From NCBI GenBank assembly GCA_905214795.1, contig CAJMNM010000023.1, forward strand, positions 1 through 44,573: a stretch of 44,573 nt of DNA. Direction: 5' to 3'. The stretch comes from an uncultured bacterium (GTDB lineage: Bacteria; Bacteroidota; Bacteroidia; Bacteroidales; Bacteroidaceae). The notes under the pieces were generated by a model that worked only from the letters and a program-made list of their open reading frames with translations, made no database searches and was not told the origin of the DNA. Every line of letters begins with the position of its first letter. The stretch's first letter is position 1. Made by a program: the position numbers and the translations under genes. This document shows, in pieces, positions 26,629-35,800 of the stretch.

Positions 26629-27396
26629 ATGAAAGCGAATAAAATAGGTACATATACCTTTGTGGCGGAACCGTTTCATGTAGATTTTACGGGAAAACTG
26701 TTTATGGGGGTATTGGGTAATCATTTGCTAAATAGTGCCGGGTTTCATGCTGAAGAACGTGGTTTCGGAATAGCCAGAATGAATGAGAGCAACTATACGT
26801 GGGTACTTTCGCGTCTGGCTATAGAAATGTTGGATATGCCATCCGAGTATGAGGCTTTTTCAGTAGACACATGGGTTGAAAACGTATACAGACTTTTTAC
26901 AGATCGTAATTTTTCAATTTATGGCAAAGATGGCAAGGTTTATGGGTATGCCCGCTCTGTATGGGCTATGATAAATCTCGATACCCGAAAGCCTGCAGAT
27001 TTGCTGGCACTCCATGGGCAAGAACTAATAGATTACATAGAAACCGATAAGCCTTGTCCGATAGATAAACCTGGGCGTATCAAGGTGACCCAGATGATGC
27101 CGGTACGTACTATAGATGTGTATTATAGTGATATTGATATCAATGGACATGTAAACAGTATCAAATATATTGAACATGTGCTTGATCTTTTCCCTAAGGA
27201 TTGGTTTGCCGAGAAACGGATTTCGCGTTTTGAACTGGCTTATGTGGCTGAAAGTTATTATGGAGACACATTGAGTTTCTTCCGAGAAGAAGTCGGCGAC
27301 GGAATTTATGATGTTGAGGTTCGTAAGAATGTGGGAGGAGATTTGCCGGAAGGTGAAGCTGTTTGCCGTATTAAGGTTAAATTTGATAACAAATAG
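26629..27396 (+). CDS. Acyl-ACP thioesterase
   Basis: Two hot-dog domains are joined in one chain of 255 residues. The second holds the active-site stretch DIDINGHVNSIKYIEHVLD, with Asn172 and His174 in the place of the plant FatA/FatB catalytic residues. The enzyme frees fatty acids from acyl carrier protein in the cytoplasm. It lies inside the branched-chain amino acid operon, between ilvN (15 bases) and ilvC. This may link 2-oxo acid supply to branched fatty acids, which Bacteroidales make from the same precursors, but that is inference. The length and motifs match the Acyl-ACP_TE family. Confidence 0.88.
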   Translation: MKANKIGTYTFVAEPFHVDFTGKLFMGVLGNHLLNSAGFHAEERGFGIARMNESNYTWVLSRLAIEMLDMPSEYEAFSVDTWVENVYRLFTDRNFSIYGKDGKVYGYARSVWAMINLDTRKPADLLALHGQELIDYIETDKPCPIDKPGRIKVTQMMPVRTIDVYYSDIDINGHVNSIKYIEHVLDLFPKDWFAEKRISRFELAYVAESYYGDTLSFFREEVGDGIYDVEVRKNVGGDLPEGEAVCRIKVKFDNK

Positions 27397-27428
27397 CAAT
27401 TTATTTTAGGTAGTTTCGAATAATTTTG

Positions 27429-27490
27429 TAACTTTGCCTTTGATTTTAATATTAAGTAGAAATTTTAATTAGAAACGCAGCGAGTGCTGC
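27429..27490 (+). promoter_or_regulatory. Internal promoter and short hairpin before ilvC
   Basis: TAACTTTG (27429-27436) fits the -7 element; a weak T-rich stretch stands upstream at the -33 place. A GCAGC-GAGT-GCTGC hairpin (27477-27490) lies in the leader. ilvC can thus be transcribed apart from the upstream ilv genes. Confidence 0.5.
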
Positions 27491-27508
27491 ATAAAAAGAA
27501 TATAGAAC

Positions 27509-28552
27509 ATGGCAGAAATGAATTTTGGCGGTGTAATTGAAAACGTAATGACCCGCGAAGAATTTCCATTGGAGAAAGCTCGTGAGATTTTAAAAAACGA
27601 GACTATTGCAGTTTTAGGTTATGGTGTTCAAGGTCCTGGTCAGGCATGTAATTTGCGTGACAATGGTTTCAACGTTATTGTGGGACAGCGTCAGGGTAAG
27701 ACTTATGATAAGGCTGTGGCTGACGGATGGGTTCCGGGCGAAACTTTGTTCTCTTTGGAAGAGGCTGCTCAGAAAGGTACAATTATCTGTATGTTGTTGT
27801 CAGATGCAGCCCAGATTGCAGTATGGCCACAGATTAAGCAGTATCTGACTCCGGGCAAGGCTTTGTATTTCTCTCATGGCTTTGCAATTACATATAAGGA
27901 AAGAACTAATATTATTCCTCCTGCAGACATTGATGTCATCATGGTTGCTCCTAAGGGTTCAGGTACTTCTTTGCGTACAATGTTCCTTGAAGGTCGCGGT
28001 TTGAACAGTTCTTACGCTGTATATCAAGATGCAACAGGTAACGCATTGAATCGTACCTTGGCTTTTGGTATCGGTATCGGTTCAGGTTATTTGTTTGAGA
28101 CCACATTTAAGCGTGAGGTTTATTCTGATCTTACCGGTGAGCGTGGTTCATTGATGGGAGCTATTCAGGGATTGCTTCTTGCCCAGTATGAAGTATTGCG
28201 TGAGAACGGTCATACTCCATCAGAAGCATTCAATGAGACTGTAGAAGAGTTGACACAGTCTTTGATGCCGTTGTTTGCTCAGAAAGGTATGGACTGGATG
28301 TATGCAAACTGCTCTACTACTGCTCAGCGTGGTGCTTTGGATTGGATGGGTCCGTTCCACGATGCTATTAAACCGGTTGTACAGAAGTTGTATGAATCTG
28401 TAAAGAGCGGTAACGAGGCTCAGATTTCTATCGATTCAAATTCTCAACCGGATTACCGTGAGAAGTTGAACAAGGAACTTCAGGCTTTGCATGAAAGTGA
28501 AATGTGGCGTACAGCTGAAACAGTGCGTAAATTGCGTCCGGAAAATAATTAA
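27509..28552 (+). CDS. ilvC: Ketol-acid reductoisomerase
   Basis: It rearranges and reduces acetolactate to dihydroxyisovalerate with NADPH and Mg2+. The Rossmann loop GYGVQGPGQ lies at residues 37-45, and the following VGQRQG carries the Arg expected for NADPH use. The C-terminal knotted domain holds the metal-binding block SDLTGERGSL and the conserved QGLLLAQYE. At 347 residues it is the short class I form. It has its own promoter-like sequence and ends at a terminator, so it closes the ilv operon. Confidence 0.95.
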   Translation: MAEMNFGGVIENVMTREEFPLEKAREILKNETIAVLGYGVQGPGQACNLRDNGFNVIVGQRQGKTYDKAVADGWVPGETLFSLEEAAQKGTIICMLLSDAAQIAVWPQIKQYLTPGKALYFSHGFAITYKERTNIIPPADIDVIMVAPKGSGTSLRTMFLEGRGLNSSYAVYQDATGNALNRTLAFGIGIGSGYLFETTFKREVYSDLTGERGSLMGAIQGLLLAQYEVLRENGHTPSEAFNETVEELTQSLMPLFAQKGMDWMYANCSTTAQRGALDWMGPFHDAIKPVVQKLYESVKSGNEAQISIDSNSQPDYREKLNKELQALHESEMWRTAETVRKLRPENN

Positions 28553-28577
28553 TGAATAATATATAATTAATGAAAGA

Positions 28578-28607
28578 GGGGTATCCGTTTGGGGTATCCC
28601 TTTTTTT
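28578..28607 (+). terminator. Terminator after ilvC
   Basis: GGGGTATCC pairs with the nine bases 28592-28600 (two G-U pairs) around a five-base loop, followed by seven T. Confidence 0.7.
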
Positions 28608-28639
28608 CTTCTTTGATTCAAAATAATAATCAGAAAATT

Positions 28640-29137
28640 ATGCAAAATATCAGAAGGGCAACAGTGGATGATTGCTGTTTGATTCATGAGTTGGCTGCTG
28701 AGGCATTTCCACATACATATCAGCATATCCTGACATCAGAACAGATAGATTATATGATGCATTGGATGTATGACCCGGAGAATATCCGTAAGCAGATGGA
28801 GGAAGAGGGACATGTTTACTTTATTATCAGTCAGGATGGCGTGCCGGCCGGTTACGTGTCTGTTAGGCCTGATGGTGATGCTCTTTTTCATTTGGAAAAG
28901 ATTTATGTGTTACCGCGTTTCCAAAAAAGTCATTGTGGCGGAGCGCTCTTCGCACATGTGAAAAATTATGTAAAATCGCTTTGTCCTCATAAATGTGCGA
29001 TAGAATTGAATGTAAACAGGCATAATCCGGCTCTTGGTTTTTATCTTCATATGGGTATGCGGATAGATCGTCAGGGCGACTTTCCTATTGGCAACGGTTA
29101 TTATATGAATGATTACATTATGCGTCTTGAATTATAA
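28640..29137 (+). CDS. GNAT family N-acetyltransferase
   Basis: The GNAT core is visible: the strand FHLEKIYVLPRFQKSHCGGALFAH (about residues 88-111) with the acetyl-CoA loop, then LNVNRHNPALGFYLHMGM near the C-terminus. I start at base 28640 (MQNIRRATVDD), which fits the family and gives 165 residues. The frame from 28589 would start inside the ilvC terminator. The pyrophosphate loop is somewhat degenerate (QKSHCGG in place of Q/RxxGxG/A). Substrate unknown. It stands alone between the ilv operon and the ribosomal genes. Confidence 0.82.
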   Translation: MQNIRRATVDDCCLIHELAAEAFPHTYQHILTSEQIDYMMHWMYDPENIRKQMEEEGHVYFIISQDGVPAGYVSVRPDGDALFHLEKIYVLPRFQKSHCGGALFAHVKNYVKSLCPHKCAIELNVNRHNPALGFYLHMGMRIDRQGDFPIGNGYYMNDYIMRLEL

Positions 29138-29258
29138 GTTGTTCAAGGATGTTACCCGGAGATTTGCAAGGCTTTAGTTCTCATTGACGCGGATTGTTAA
29201 TATTTAAGGATACTTGAAAAAGTTTCTGGTTTTTGTTGCCTGTTTGATATAAAAATAG

Positions 29259-29266
29259 TAATTTTG
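29259..29266 (+). promoter_or_regulatory. Promoter of the ribosomal block, -7 element
   Basis: TAATTTTG fits TAnnTTTG, with TTGC at 29236-29239 about 19 bases upstream as the -33 element. It gives a leader of roughly 140 bases before rplM. Confidence 0.5.
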
Positions 29267-29269
29267 CAA

Positions 29270-29411
29270 GCCGATTATTATCAAAAAGACTGTAAAAGTC
29301 TTTAAATCTGCGTGTTAATAGTATTTTCCTTTGGCCGGGAGTACGGTTAGTGAATCGCAGATAGGGAATTTAAAGTTTTTTTAGTAGTAACACAATTATT
29401 ATTTTTAAAGA
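29270..29411 (+). promoter_or_regulatory. Structured leader of rplM, candidate autoregulation site
   Basis: The leader can form a hairpin AAAGACT/AGTCTTT (29285-29303) and a longer helix ATCTGCG (29306-29312) with CGCAGAT (29356-29362). The latter encloses a GC-rich internal region. Ribosomal protein leaders are often bound by one of the encoded proteins, so L13 or S9 control is a fair guess, but it is unproven here. Confidence 0.45.
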
Positions 29412-29873
29412 ATGGATACTTTAAGTTACAAGACCGTTTCAGCCAACAAGGAGACCGCTAAGAAAGAGTGGGTCGTTGTAGACGCTACAGATCAGGTTCT
29501 GGGTCGTTTGGGTTCGAAAGTGGCAAAACTGTTAAGAGGTAAGTATAAACCTAATTATACTCCTCATGTAGATTGCGGCGATAATGTGATTATTATCAAT
29601 GCCGACAAAGTGAAATTGACCGGTAAGAAATGGACAGACCGCGTTTATTTGCGTTATACCGGTTATCCCGGTGGTCAGCGTGAAATGACTCCGGCTCGCT
29701 TGATGGCACGTCCTAATGGCGCAGACAAGTTGATGAGAAAAGTAGTAAAGGGTATGTTGCCTAAGAATCGTTTGGCATCTCAGTTGCTTGGTAATCTTTA
29801 TGTATATGCCGGCAATGAGCACAAGCATGAGGCTCAGAATCCTAAAATGATTGATATTAACCTGTATAAATAA
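29412..29873 (+). CDS. rplM: Ribosomal protein L13
   Basis: The 153-residue protein carries the L13 blocks WVVVDATDQVLGRLGSKVAKLL, GDNVIIINADKVKLTGKK and VKGMLPKNRL. It is an early-binding protein of the 50S subunit. It heads the operon with rpsI five bases downstream, the order found in most bacteria. A long structured leader precedes it. Confidence 0.97.
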   Translation: MDTLSYKTVSANKETAKKEWVVVDATDQVLGRLGSKVAKLLRGKYKPNYTPHVDCGDNVIIINADKVKLTGKKWTDRVYLRYTGYPGGQREMTPARLMARPNGADKLMRKVVKGMLPKNRLASQLLGNLYVYAGNEHKHEAQNPKMIDINLYK

Positions 29874-29878
29874 TAAGT

Positions 29879-30265
29879 ATGGAAGTAGTTAATGCATTAG
29901 GCCGTCGTAAAAGCGCCGTTGCCCGTGTTTATGTGAGCGAAGGTACAGGAAAGATTACTATTAACAAGAGAGAGCTTGCACAGTACTTTCCATCAACAAT
30001 TCTTCAGTATGTAGTGAAGCAGCCGTTGGCTACTTTGGGCGTTGAAGAAAAATATGATATTAAAGTTAATCTGTATGGTGGCGGTTTTACCGGTCAGTCT
30101 CAGGCTTTACGTTTAGCTATTGCCCGCGCATTGGTAAAGATCAATGCTGACGATAAGAAGGCTCTTCGTGCTGAAGGCTTCATGACACGTGATGCCCGTG
30201 AGGTTGAGCGTAAGAAACCGGGACGTCCAAAAGCACGTCGCAGATTCCAGTTCAGTAAACGTTAA
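29879..30265 (+). CDS. rpsI: Ribosomal protein S9
   Basis: The 128-residue protein ends in the basic tail KKPGRPKARRRFQFSKR that reaches the P-site tRNA in the 30S subunit; GRRKSAVARVYV and GGGFTGQSQALRLAIARAL are the family blocks. It lies five bases after rplM and is co-transcribed with it. Confidence 0.97.
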   Translation: MEVVNALGRRKSAVARVYVSEGTGKITINKRELAQYFPSTILQYVVKQPLATLGVEEKYDIKVNLYGGGFTGQSQALRLAIARALVKINADDKKALRAEGFMTRDAREVERKKPGRPKARRRFQFSKR

Positions 30266-30297
30266 TATTCGGCCGTTTATCGAGCTGCATAATATAC

Positions 30298-30312
30298 GTT
30301 TAGTATCTAAAC
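30298..30312 (+). promoter_or_regulatory. Small hairpin in the rpsI-rpsB gap
   Basis: GTTTAG and CTAAAC pair around a three-base loop within the 124-base gap before rpsB. It may be part of an rpsB leader; there is no T-run, so it is not a clear terminator. Confidence 0.35.
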
Positions 30313-30389
30313 TGTCGGGATTCGTAAAAGACTACCTGATGGTTGGTTGAGAAAACAAAAAAGAAAGTAAACGATTAAAAACAAAGACA

Positions 30390-31214
30390 ATGTCTAGAAC
30401 AAATTTTGATACATTATTAGAGGCTGGTTGCCATTTCGGTCACCTTAAGAGAAAGTGGAATCCCGCAATGGCTCCTTATATTTTCATGGAGCGCAATGGT
30501 ATTCATATCATTGATCTTCATAAAACTGTTGCAAAGATCGACGATGCAGCCGAGGCTTTGAAGCAGATTGCAAAATCTGGTAAGAAGATTTTGTTTGTTG
30601 CTACTAAGAAACAAGCTAAGCAGGTAGTGGCTGAGAAGGCTGCTTCTGTTAACATGCCTTATGTAATCGAGCGTTGGCCGGGTGGTATGTTGACCAATTT
30701 CCCGACAATCCGTAAGGCTGTGAAGAAAATGGCCAATATCGACAAGTTGACTGCTGATGGTACGTATTCAAACTTGTCAAAGCGTGAGATTCTTCAGATT
30801 TCACGTCAGCGTGCTAAGTTGGAGAAGAACCTCGGTTCTATCGCTGACTTGACTCGTCTTCCGTCTGCACTTTTCGTAGTAGACGTACTCAAAGAGCAGA
30901 TTGCTGTTCGTGAGGCTAACCGTTTGGGTATTCCTGTATTTGCAATTGTAGATACAAACTCAAATCCTGATAACATCGATTACGTTATCCCTGCAAACGA
31001 TGATGCAAACAAGAGCGTAGAAGTAATTCTTGAAGCTTGTTGTGCAGCTATTGCAGAAGGTCTTGAAGAGCGTAAGGCTGAGAAAGTAGACATGGAAGCA
31101 GCAGGCGAAGGTGAAAACAAAGGTCGCAAGCGCAGTGCAAAGGCTCGTGTAGAAAAGAGTGAAGGTGAAGCTGAAGAGGCTGCACCGGCTGAAGCTCCTG
31201 CAGAAGAAGCTTAA
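30390..31214 (+). CDS. rpsB: Ribosomal protein S2
   Basis: S2 blocks are clear: LLEAGCHFGHLKRKWNPAMAPYIF, then WPGGMLTNFPTIRKAVKKM and LPSALFVVDVLKEQIAVREA. At 274 residues it is longer than the usual ~230-250, because of an Ala/Glu/Lys-rich C-terminal extension from about residue 230. Such tails are common in Bacteroidetes S2. It precedes tsf by 41 bases, the standard bacterial pairing. Confidence 0.97.
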   Translation: MSRTNFDTLLEAGCHFGHLKRKWNPAMAPYIFMERNGIHIIDLHKTVAKIDDAAEALKQIAKSGKKILFVATKKQAKQVVAEKAASVNMPYVIERWPGGMLTNFPTIRKAVKKMANIDKLTADGTYSNLSKREILQISRQRAKLEKNLGSIADLTRLPSALFVVDVLKEQIAVREANRLGIPVFAIVDTNSNPDNIDYVIPANDDANKSVEVILEACCAAIAEGLEERKAEKVDMEAAGEGENKGRKRSAKARVEKSEGEAEEAAPAEAPAEEA

Positions 31215-31255
31215 TTGAGTCATTATTAATTAATAACAATAATATATTATAGATT

Positions 31256-32080
31256 ATGGCTGTAACAATGGCAGATATCACCAAGCTCCGCAAATTGTCA
31301 GGTGCTGGTATGATGGATTGCAAGAAGGCTTTGGAAGAAGCTAACAATGATATTGAAGCAGCAATGGAGATCATTCGTAAGAAAGGTCAGGCTGTTGCTG
31401 CCAAGCGTTCAGACCGTGAGGCTGCAGAAGGTTGCGTTGTAGCTAAGGCTGTAGACGGTTTTGGTGCAATCATTGCCTTGAAGTGTGAGACAGATTTCGT
31501 TGCTAAGAATGAAGATTTCGTAAAATTGGCAAATGAAATCCTAGATCTAGCTGTAGCAAACAAGTGTGCTACACTTGATGAGGTTAAGGCACTTCCGATG
31601 GGTAATGGTACTGTTGCTGATGCTGTAACTGACCGTAGTGGTATCACAGGTGAGAAGATGGAGCTTGATGGTTATATGACTGTTTGTGGTGAGCAAATTT
31701 CAGTATATAATCACCAGAACAAGAACCAGCTCTGTACTTTGGTCGCTTTAAATAAGAATGTAGATGAACAGTATGGTCATGCAGTAGCTATGCAGGTTGC
31801 TGCCATGAATCCACGTTCAATTGACGAAAACGATTATCCTGCAGACGTTCTTACTAAGGAAAAAGAAATCGCAGCAGATAAGGCTCGCGAGGAAGGTAAA
31901 CCTGAGAATATGATTGAACGTATTGCTATGGGACGTTTGGCTAAGTTGTTCAAGGAAGAGTGCTTGTTGAAGCAGGCATTTATTCAGAATGACAAGCAGT
32001 CTGTTGCTGATTATCTGAAAGAAGCAGATAAGGATTGCACTGTAACAGCTTTCAAACGTTACACATTGCGTGCTGAATAA
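31256..32080 (+). CDS. tsf: Translation elongation factor Ts
   Basis: EF-Ts reloads EF-Tu with GTP. The N-terminal UBA-like part (ITKLRKLSGAGMMDCKKALEE) and the core motif CETDFVAKNEDF are visible. The length of 274 residues is normal. It follows rpsB and is closed by a terminator 27 bases after its stop. The start may be the first Met or the second at codon 4 (MAVTMADITK). Confidence 0.97.
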   Translation: MAVTMADITKLRKLSGAGMMDCKKALEEANNDIEAAMEIIRKKGQAVAAKRSDREAAEGCVVAKAVDGFGAIIALKCETDFVAKNEDFVKLANEILDLAVANKCATLDEVKALPMGNGTVADAVTDRSGITGEKMELDGYMTVCGEQISVYNHQNKNQLCTLVALNKNVDEQYGHAVAMQVAAMNPRSIDENDYPADVLTKEKEIAADKAREEGKPENMIERIAMGRLAKLFKEECLLKQAFIQNDKQSVADYLKEADKDCTVTAFKRYTLRAE

Positions 32081-32106
32081 TAGTTATTCAAATTCAATAA
32101 GCAAAT

Positions 32107-32135
32107 GGCCGTATCCGAATGGGTACGGCTTTTTT
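32107..32135 (+). terminator. Terminator after tsf
   Basis: GCCGTATCC pairs with GGGTACGGC (one G-U pair) around a four-base loop, followed by six T. Confidence 0.8.
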
Positions 32136-32278
32136 GTATTGTATAGTTCGGAAGTTTGATTATGGGGTGATTCCAAAAAAAGAAACAGATTAATGTTTAT
32201 ATGTTTTTAAAGGGGGATTTTAAATAAATGTTTTTAATTTTGTATTTGAAATCGGAATATTGATAAATAATCTTACAT

Positions 32279-32896
32279 ATGAAAATATTAGCGGTTGGCA
32301 TGAATTATGCCGAACACAATAAAGAACTTGATGGTACGTTATATAAACCAGAGGAACCTGTTATCTTTACGAAAGCAGATTCGGCGTTATTGAAAGATGG
32401 TAAACCTTTCTTTATTCCGGATTTTACTTCGCAGTGCGATTATGAAACAGAATTGGTTATTCGCATCTGTCGTTTAGGTAAGAATATTGCTCCACGTTTC
32501 GCTTATAGATATTATGATGCGGTGACAGTCGGAATTGATTTTACGGCACGAGATTTGCAGAAAAAACTTCGTGCAGAGGGAAAACCTTGGGAAATATGTA
32601 AGGGATTTGACAATTCGGCGGTGATAGGAGATTTTATTCCGAAAGAGGAGTTGCCGGACATTCAGCAGATTCAGTTCCATTTGGATATAGACGGACAGAC
32701 AGTGCAGCAAGGTTACTCTGGAGATATGATTTTCCCCGTTGACGAGATTGTGTCCTATGTGAGCCGTTTCTTTACACTGAAGATTGGTGACCTTATTTAT
32801 ACAGGAACACCACCGGGTGTAGGAACGGTGCAAATCGGGCAACATCTAGAAGGGTATATTCAAGACCGTAAGGTGCTGGCCTTTAATGTAAGATGA
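32279..32896 (+). CDS. Fumarylacetoacetate hydrolase family protein
   Basis: The 205-residue chain is a compact FAH-type domain. The metal ligands expected of the family sit in the stretch CDYETELVIRI (Glu-x-Glu) and in GIDFTARDLQ; the C-terminal DLIYTGTPPGVGTVQIG is also conserved. Relatives act as acylpyruvate hydrolases, oxaloacetate decarboxylases or isomerases, so the true substrate is open. Its stop overlaps the start of porU by four bases (ATGA, 32893-32896), which suggests coupled translation even though the functions look unrelated. Confidence 0.88.
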   Translation: MKILAVGMNYAEHNKELDGTLYKPEEPVIFTKADSALLKDGKPFFIPDFTSQCDYETELVIRICRLGKNIAPRFAYRYYDAVTVGIDFTARDLQKKLRAEGKPWEICKGFDNSAVIGDFIPKEELPDIQQIQFHLDIDGQTVQQGYSGDMIFPVDEIVSYVSRFFTLKIGDLIYTGTPPGVGTVQIGQHLEGYIQDRKVLAFNVR

Positions 32897-35800
32897 TAAG
32901 AATGAAAGTCTGGAAGATAATATTTTTTTTATTGTTATGTGTATGCAAAGTGACTTCATATGCCGAAAGCTTTACATACATAGATTGGAATGTGCTGAAG
33001 ATAGACAGTGTATTAAAGTCTTATCATGAGGTAATACCATTGACTGATGATTATGCATCATATAATTATCAGGTTTTTATAGAGTATCCGGAATATGTCC
33101 GTTTGACAATAGATGAGACTCGATTTTTATCAGATCAGATTGACTCTCTTCCAGCTTCACCTGTCGTACATACAAATGTAGGAATTTCACGTCGTAAAGG
33201 ATATCTTGACGTTTCTTTCCTTCCTATTGTTTACCGAGACGGTTGCTTTCAGAAAATGCTTAGTTTTAAAATGCGGATAGAACGGACACCAAAGCCGAGT
33301 GTACGAAGGATAGTGCGTACATCTGCAAGTGGTGTAACCCGTTATGCTGCAAATTCAGTACTAGCATCTGGACGCTGGGTAAAAATTAGTGTGACATCAG
33401 ACGGTGTATATCGTATGACACCGGATTTTTTAAAACGTATAGGCTTTTCGGATCCTTCGAGAGTGAAACTTTATGGGTATGGTGGGCATGTTCAGGATGA
33501 AGTGATTGACGCTGATAATGATTTTGATGATTTGGAAGAGGTGCCATTGTATCGTGATGAGAAGGGCTTGTTGTTTTATGCCAATGGGCTGATTAAATGG
33601 ACTGATTTGGAGTATAATTCTCAGGCATCAGGTTATGAAATGGGGCATCGTATTAACAATTATGCCCGTCAGGCATGCTATTTTCTGACAGAGGGTGATG
33701 GACCGGCAGTCATTCAGCAAATTGATAATTCTCATTTGGAACCGGAATATCATACCAGTTATTATTATGATGCCAGCTTGTATAAAAAGGAAGAATTTGC
33801 GTGGTATCAGGCCGGACGTAATTTGTATGAGAATTATAATTATGCAAACGGGAACAGCCGTACTTATAGTTTACCTATATATAATCCGCATAACAATTCT
33901 GCGGTATTGACAGTGTCGTTTACAGCGGCATCTTCTTCAGCCAGTACAGTGACTCCGCATGTTAACGGTGAGACTTTGACTCCGGTAACCATGAATGGAC
34001 TCCCTCAGTATACCCGGGCTACGACAGGGAAACGTTCTTATCTGATAGAAAATATTTCGGGTAATACGTTGGATGTAACTTTGAATACGACATCTGGTGT
34101 AGATGCTCGTTTGGATTATTTGAAACTTACGTATTTGCGTAAGTTTGTAATGTCGGAATCTTGGTTGCCGGTTGGAGATGAGCATTCGGGAGTGGTTGAG
34201 TTTGCCGTTGATGTGCAGAATAGAGGACGGGTTGCATTATGGCGTTTAGGTCGTCGTGGGAAAGCACTCGTTGAAATATTACCAGTGGAAAAGTCGGGTA
34301 ATAATTGGAATTATATTGTAGATAATCAATCACAAGATCGATATGTAGCAGTGGATTTGGATGCTGATTACCCGTCGCCGGTGTACATGGAAGATGTCGT
34401 AAATCAGAATTTGCATGCTTCTCCACAGGTAGATTTAGTGATTATTGTTCCCAAAAGTGGGAAGTTTTTAACCCAAGCCGAACGTCTGGCAGAAGCACAC
34501 GAAAGAATTAATGGGTTACGTACGCTTGTTGTCCGTGCAGATCAGGTTTATAATGAATTTTCTTCGGGAACTCCTGATGTAACAGCATATCGTCGTTTTA
34601 TGAAGATGTTTTATGATAGAGCTGAGACGGAAAACGATATGCCACGTTATTTGTTGCTGTTTGGTGACGGACGTTGGGATAACAGAATGTATACTTCTGT
34701 GTTGAAGAGTAAATCGCCAGACGATTATTTGTTGTGTTATGAGTCTGAGAACTCTGTAAGTGAGACAAACAGCTATGTAATGGAAGATTATCTGGGGCTA
34801 TTGGATGATGGTGAGGGTGGTTCTTTGTTGAGTGAGAAAATAGATCTCGGTATCGGGCGTTTTCCGGTTTTAACAGAAACGGAAGCAAAGAATATGGTAG
34901 ATAAAACCATAGATTATATGGAGAATAAGAATGCAGGCTCATGGCGTAATGTGGTATGTGTTCTTGGAGATGACGGTGATAACAATCTACATTTGGGAAT
35001 GGCAGAAAAAGTTGCTGCTCAAGTGGAGGAGGAACATCCTGAAATGCAGGTAAATCGTATTTATTGGGATACCTATAAGATGGTTAGTACATCGACGCAT
35101 ATCTCTTATCCGGGTGCAAAAACGGATATAGACCGTCAGATGGAGGAAGGGTGTTTGATGATGAACTATACGGGGCATGGTAATCCCAGAACATTTTCGG
35201 ATGAATATGTACTTCAGTTGACAGATTTTGAGAAATATTCGTCTCCGCGTGTGCCTGTTTGGGTTTCGGCAGGCTGTGATTTTGCTCCTTTTGACATGGA
35301 GGAAGATTGCATAGGTAAAACAGCAGTTTGTCAGCCTATAGGTTCAGCATTGGCTTTTTATGGTACAGCCCGTACAACTTATGCCCCGCAAAACAGTTCC
35401 ATGAATGGATATTTTACAGGGTTTGTATTGGGATGTGATGAGGACGGACGGCGTTATACGTTAGGTGATGCAGTCAGATTGTCAAAAGTTAATTTGGTGA
35501 CAGCGGGTGGTTCGACGGATTATACAGTGAATAAGTTTCATTATGTATTATTGGGAGATCCGGCTGTTAAGTTGGGAGTTCCTGAATATAAGATAGTAGT
35601 TGATAGTATTAATGGAAAGATTCTTGATACCGATGTATTACAAGAGTTCAAGGCCGGAAGTCTGGTGCGAGTTGCAGGGCATGTTGAAACCATGGCAGGA
35701 GAGCGTTTCCCAGCTTTTCAAGGAACTGTAAATATTACGGCTTATGACAGCAAAAGTGTTGTGACTTGTCTTAACAATTACGGGGACGCTACTGAGCCTT

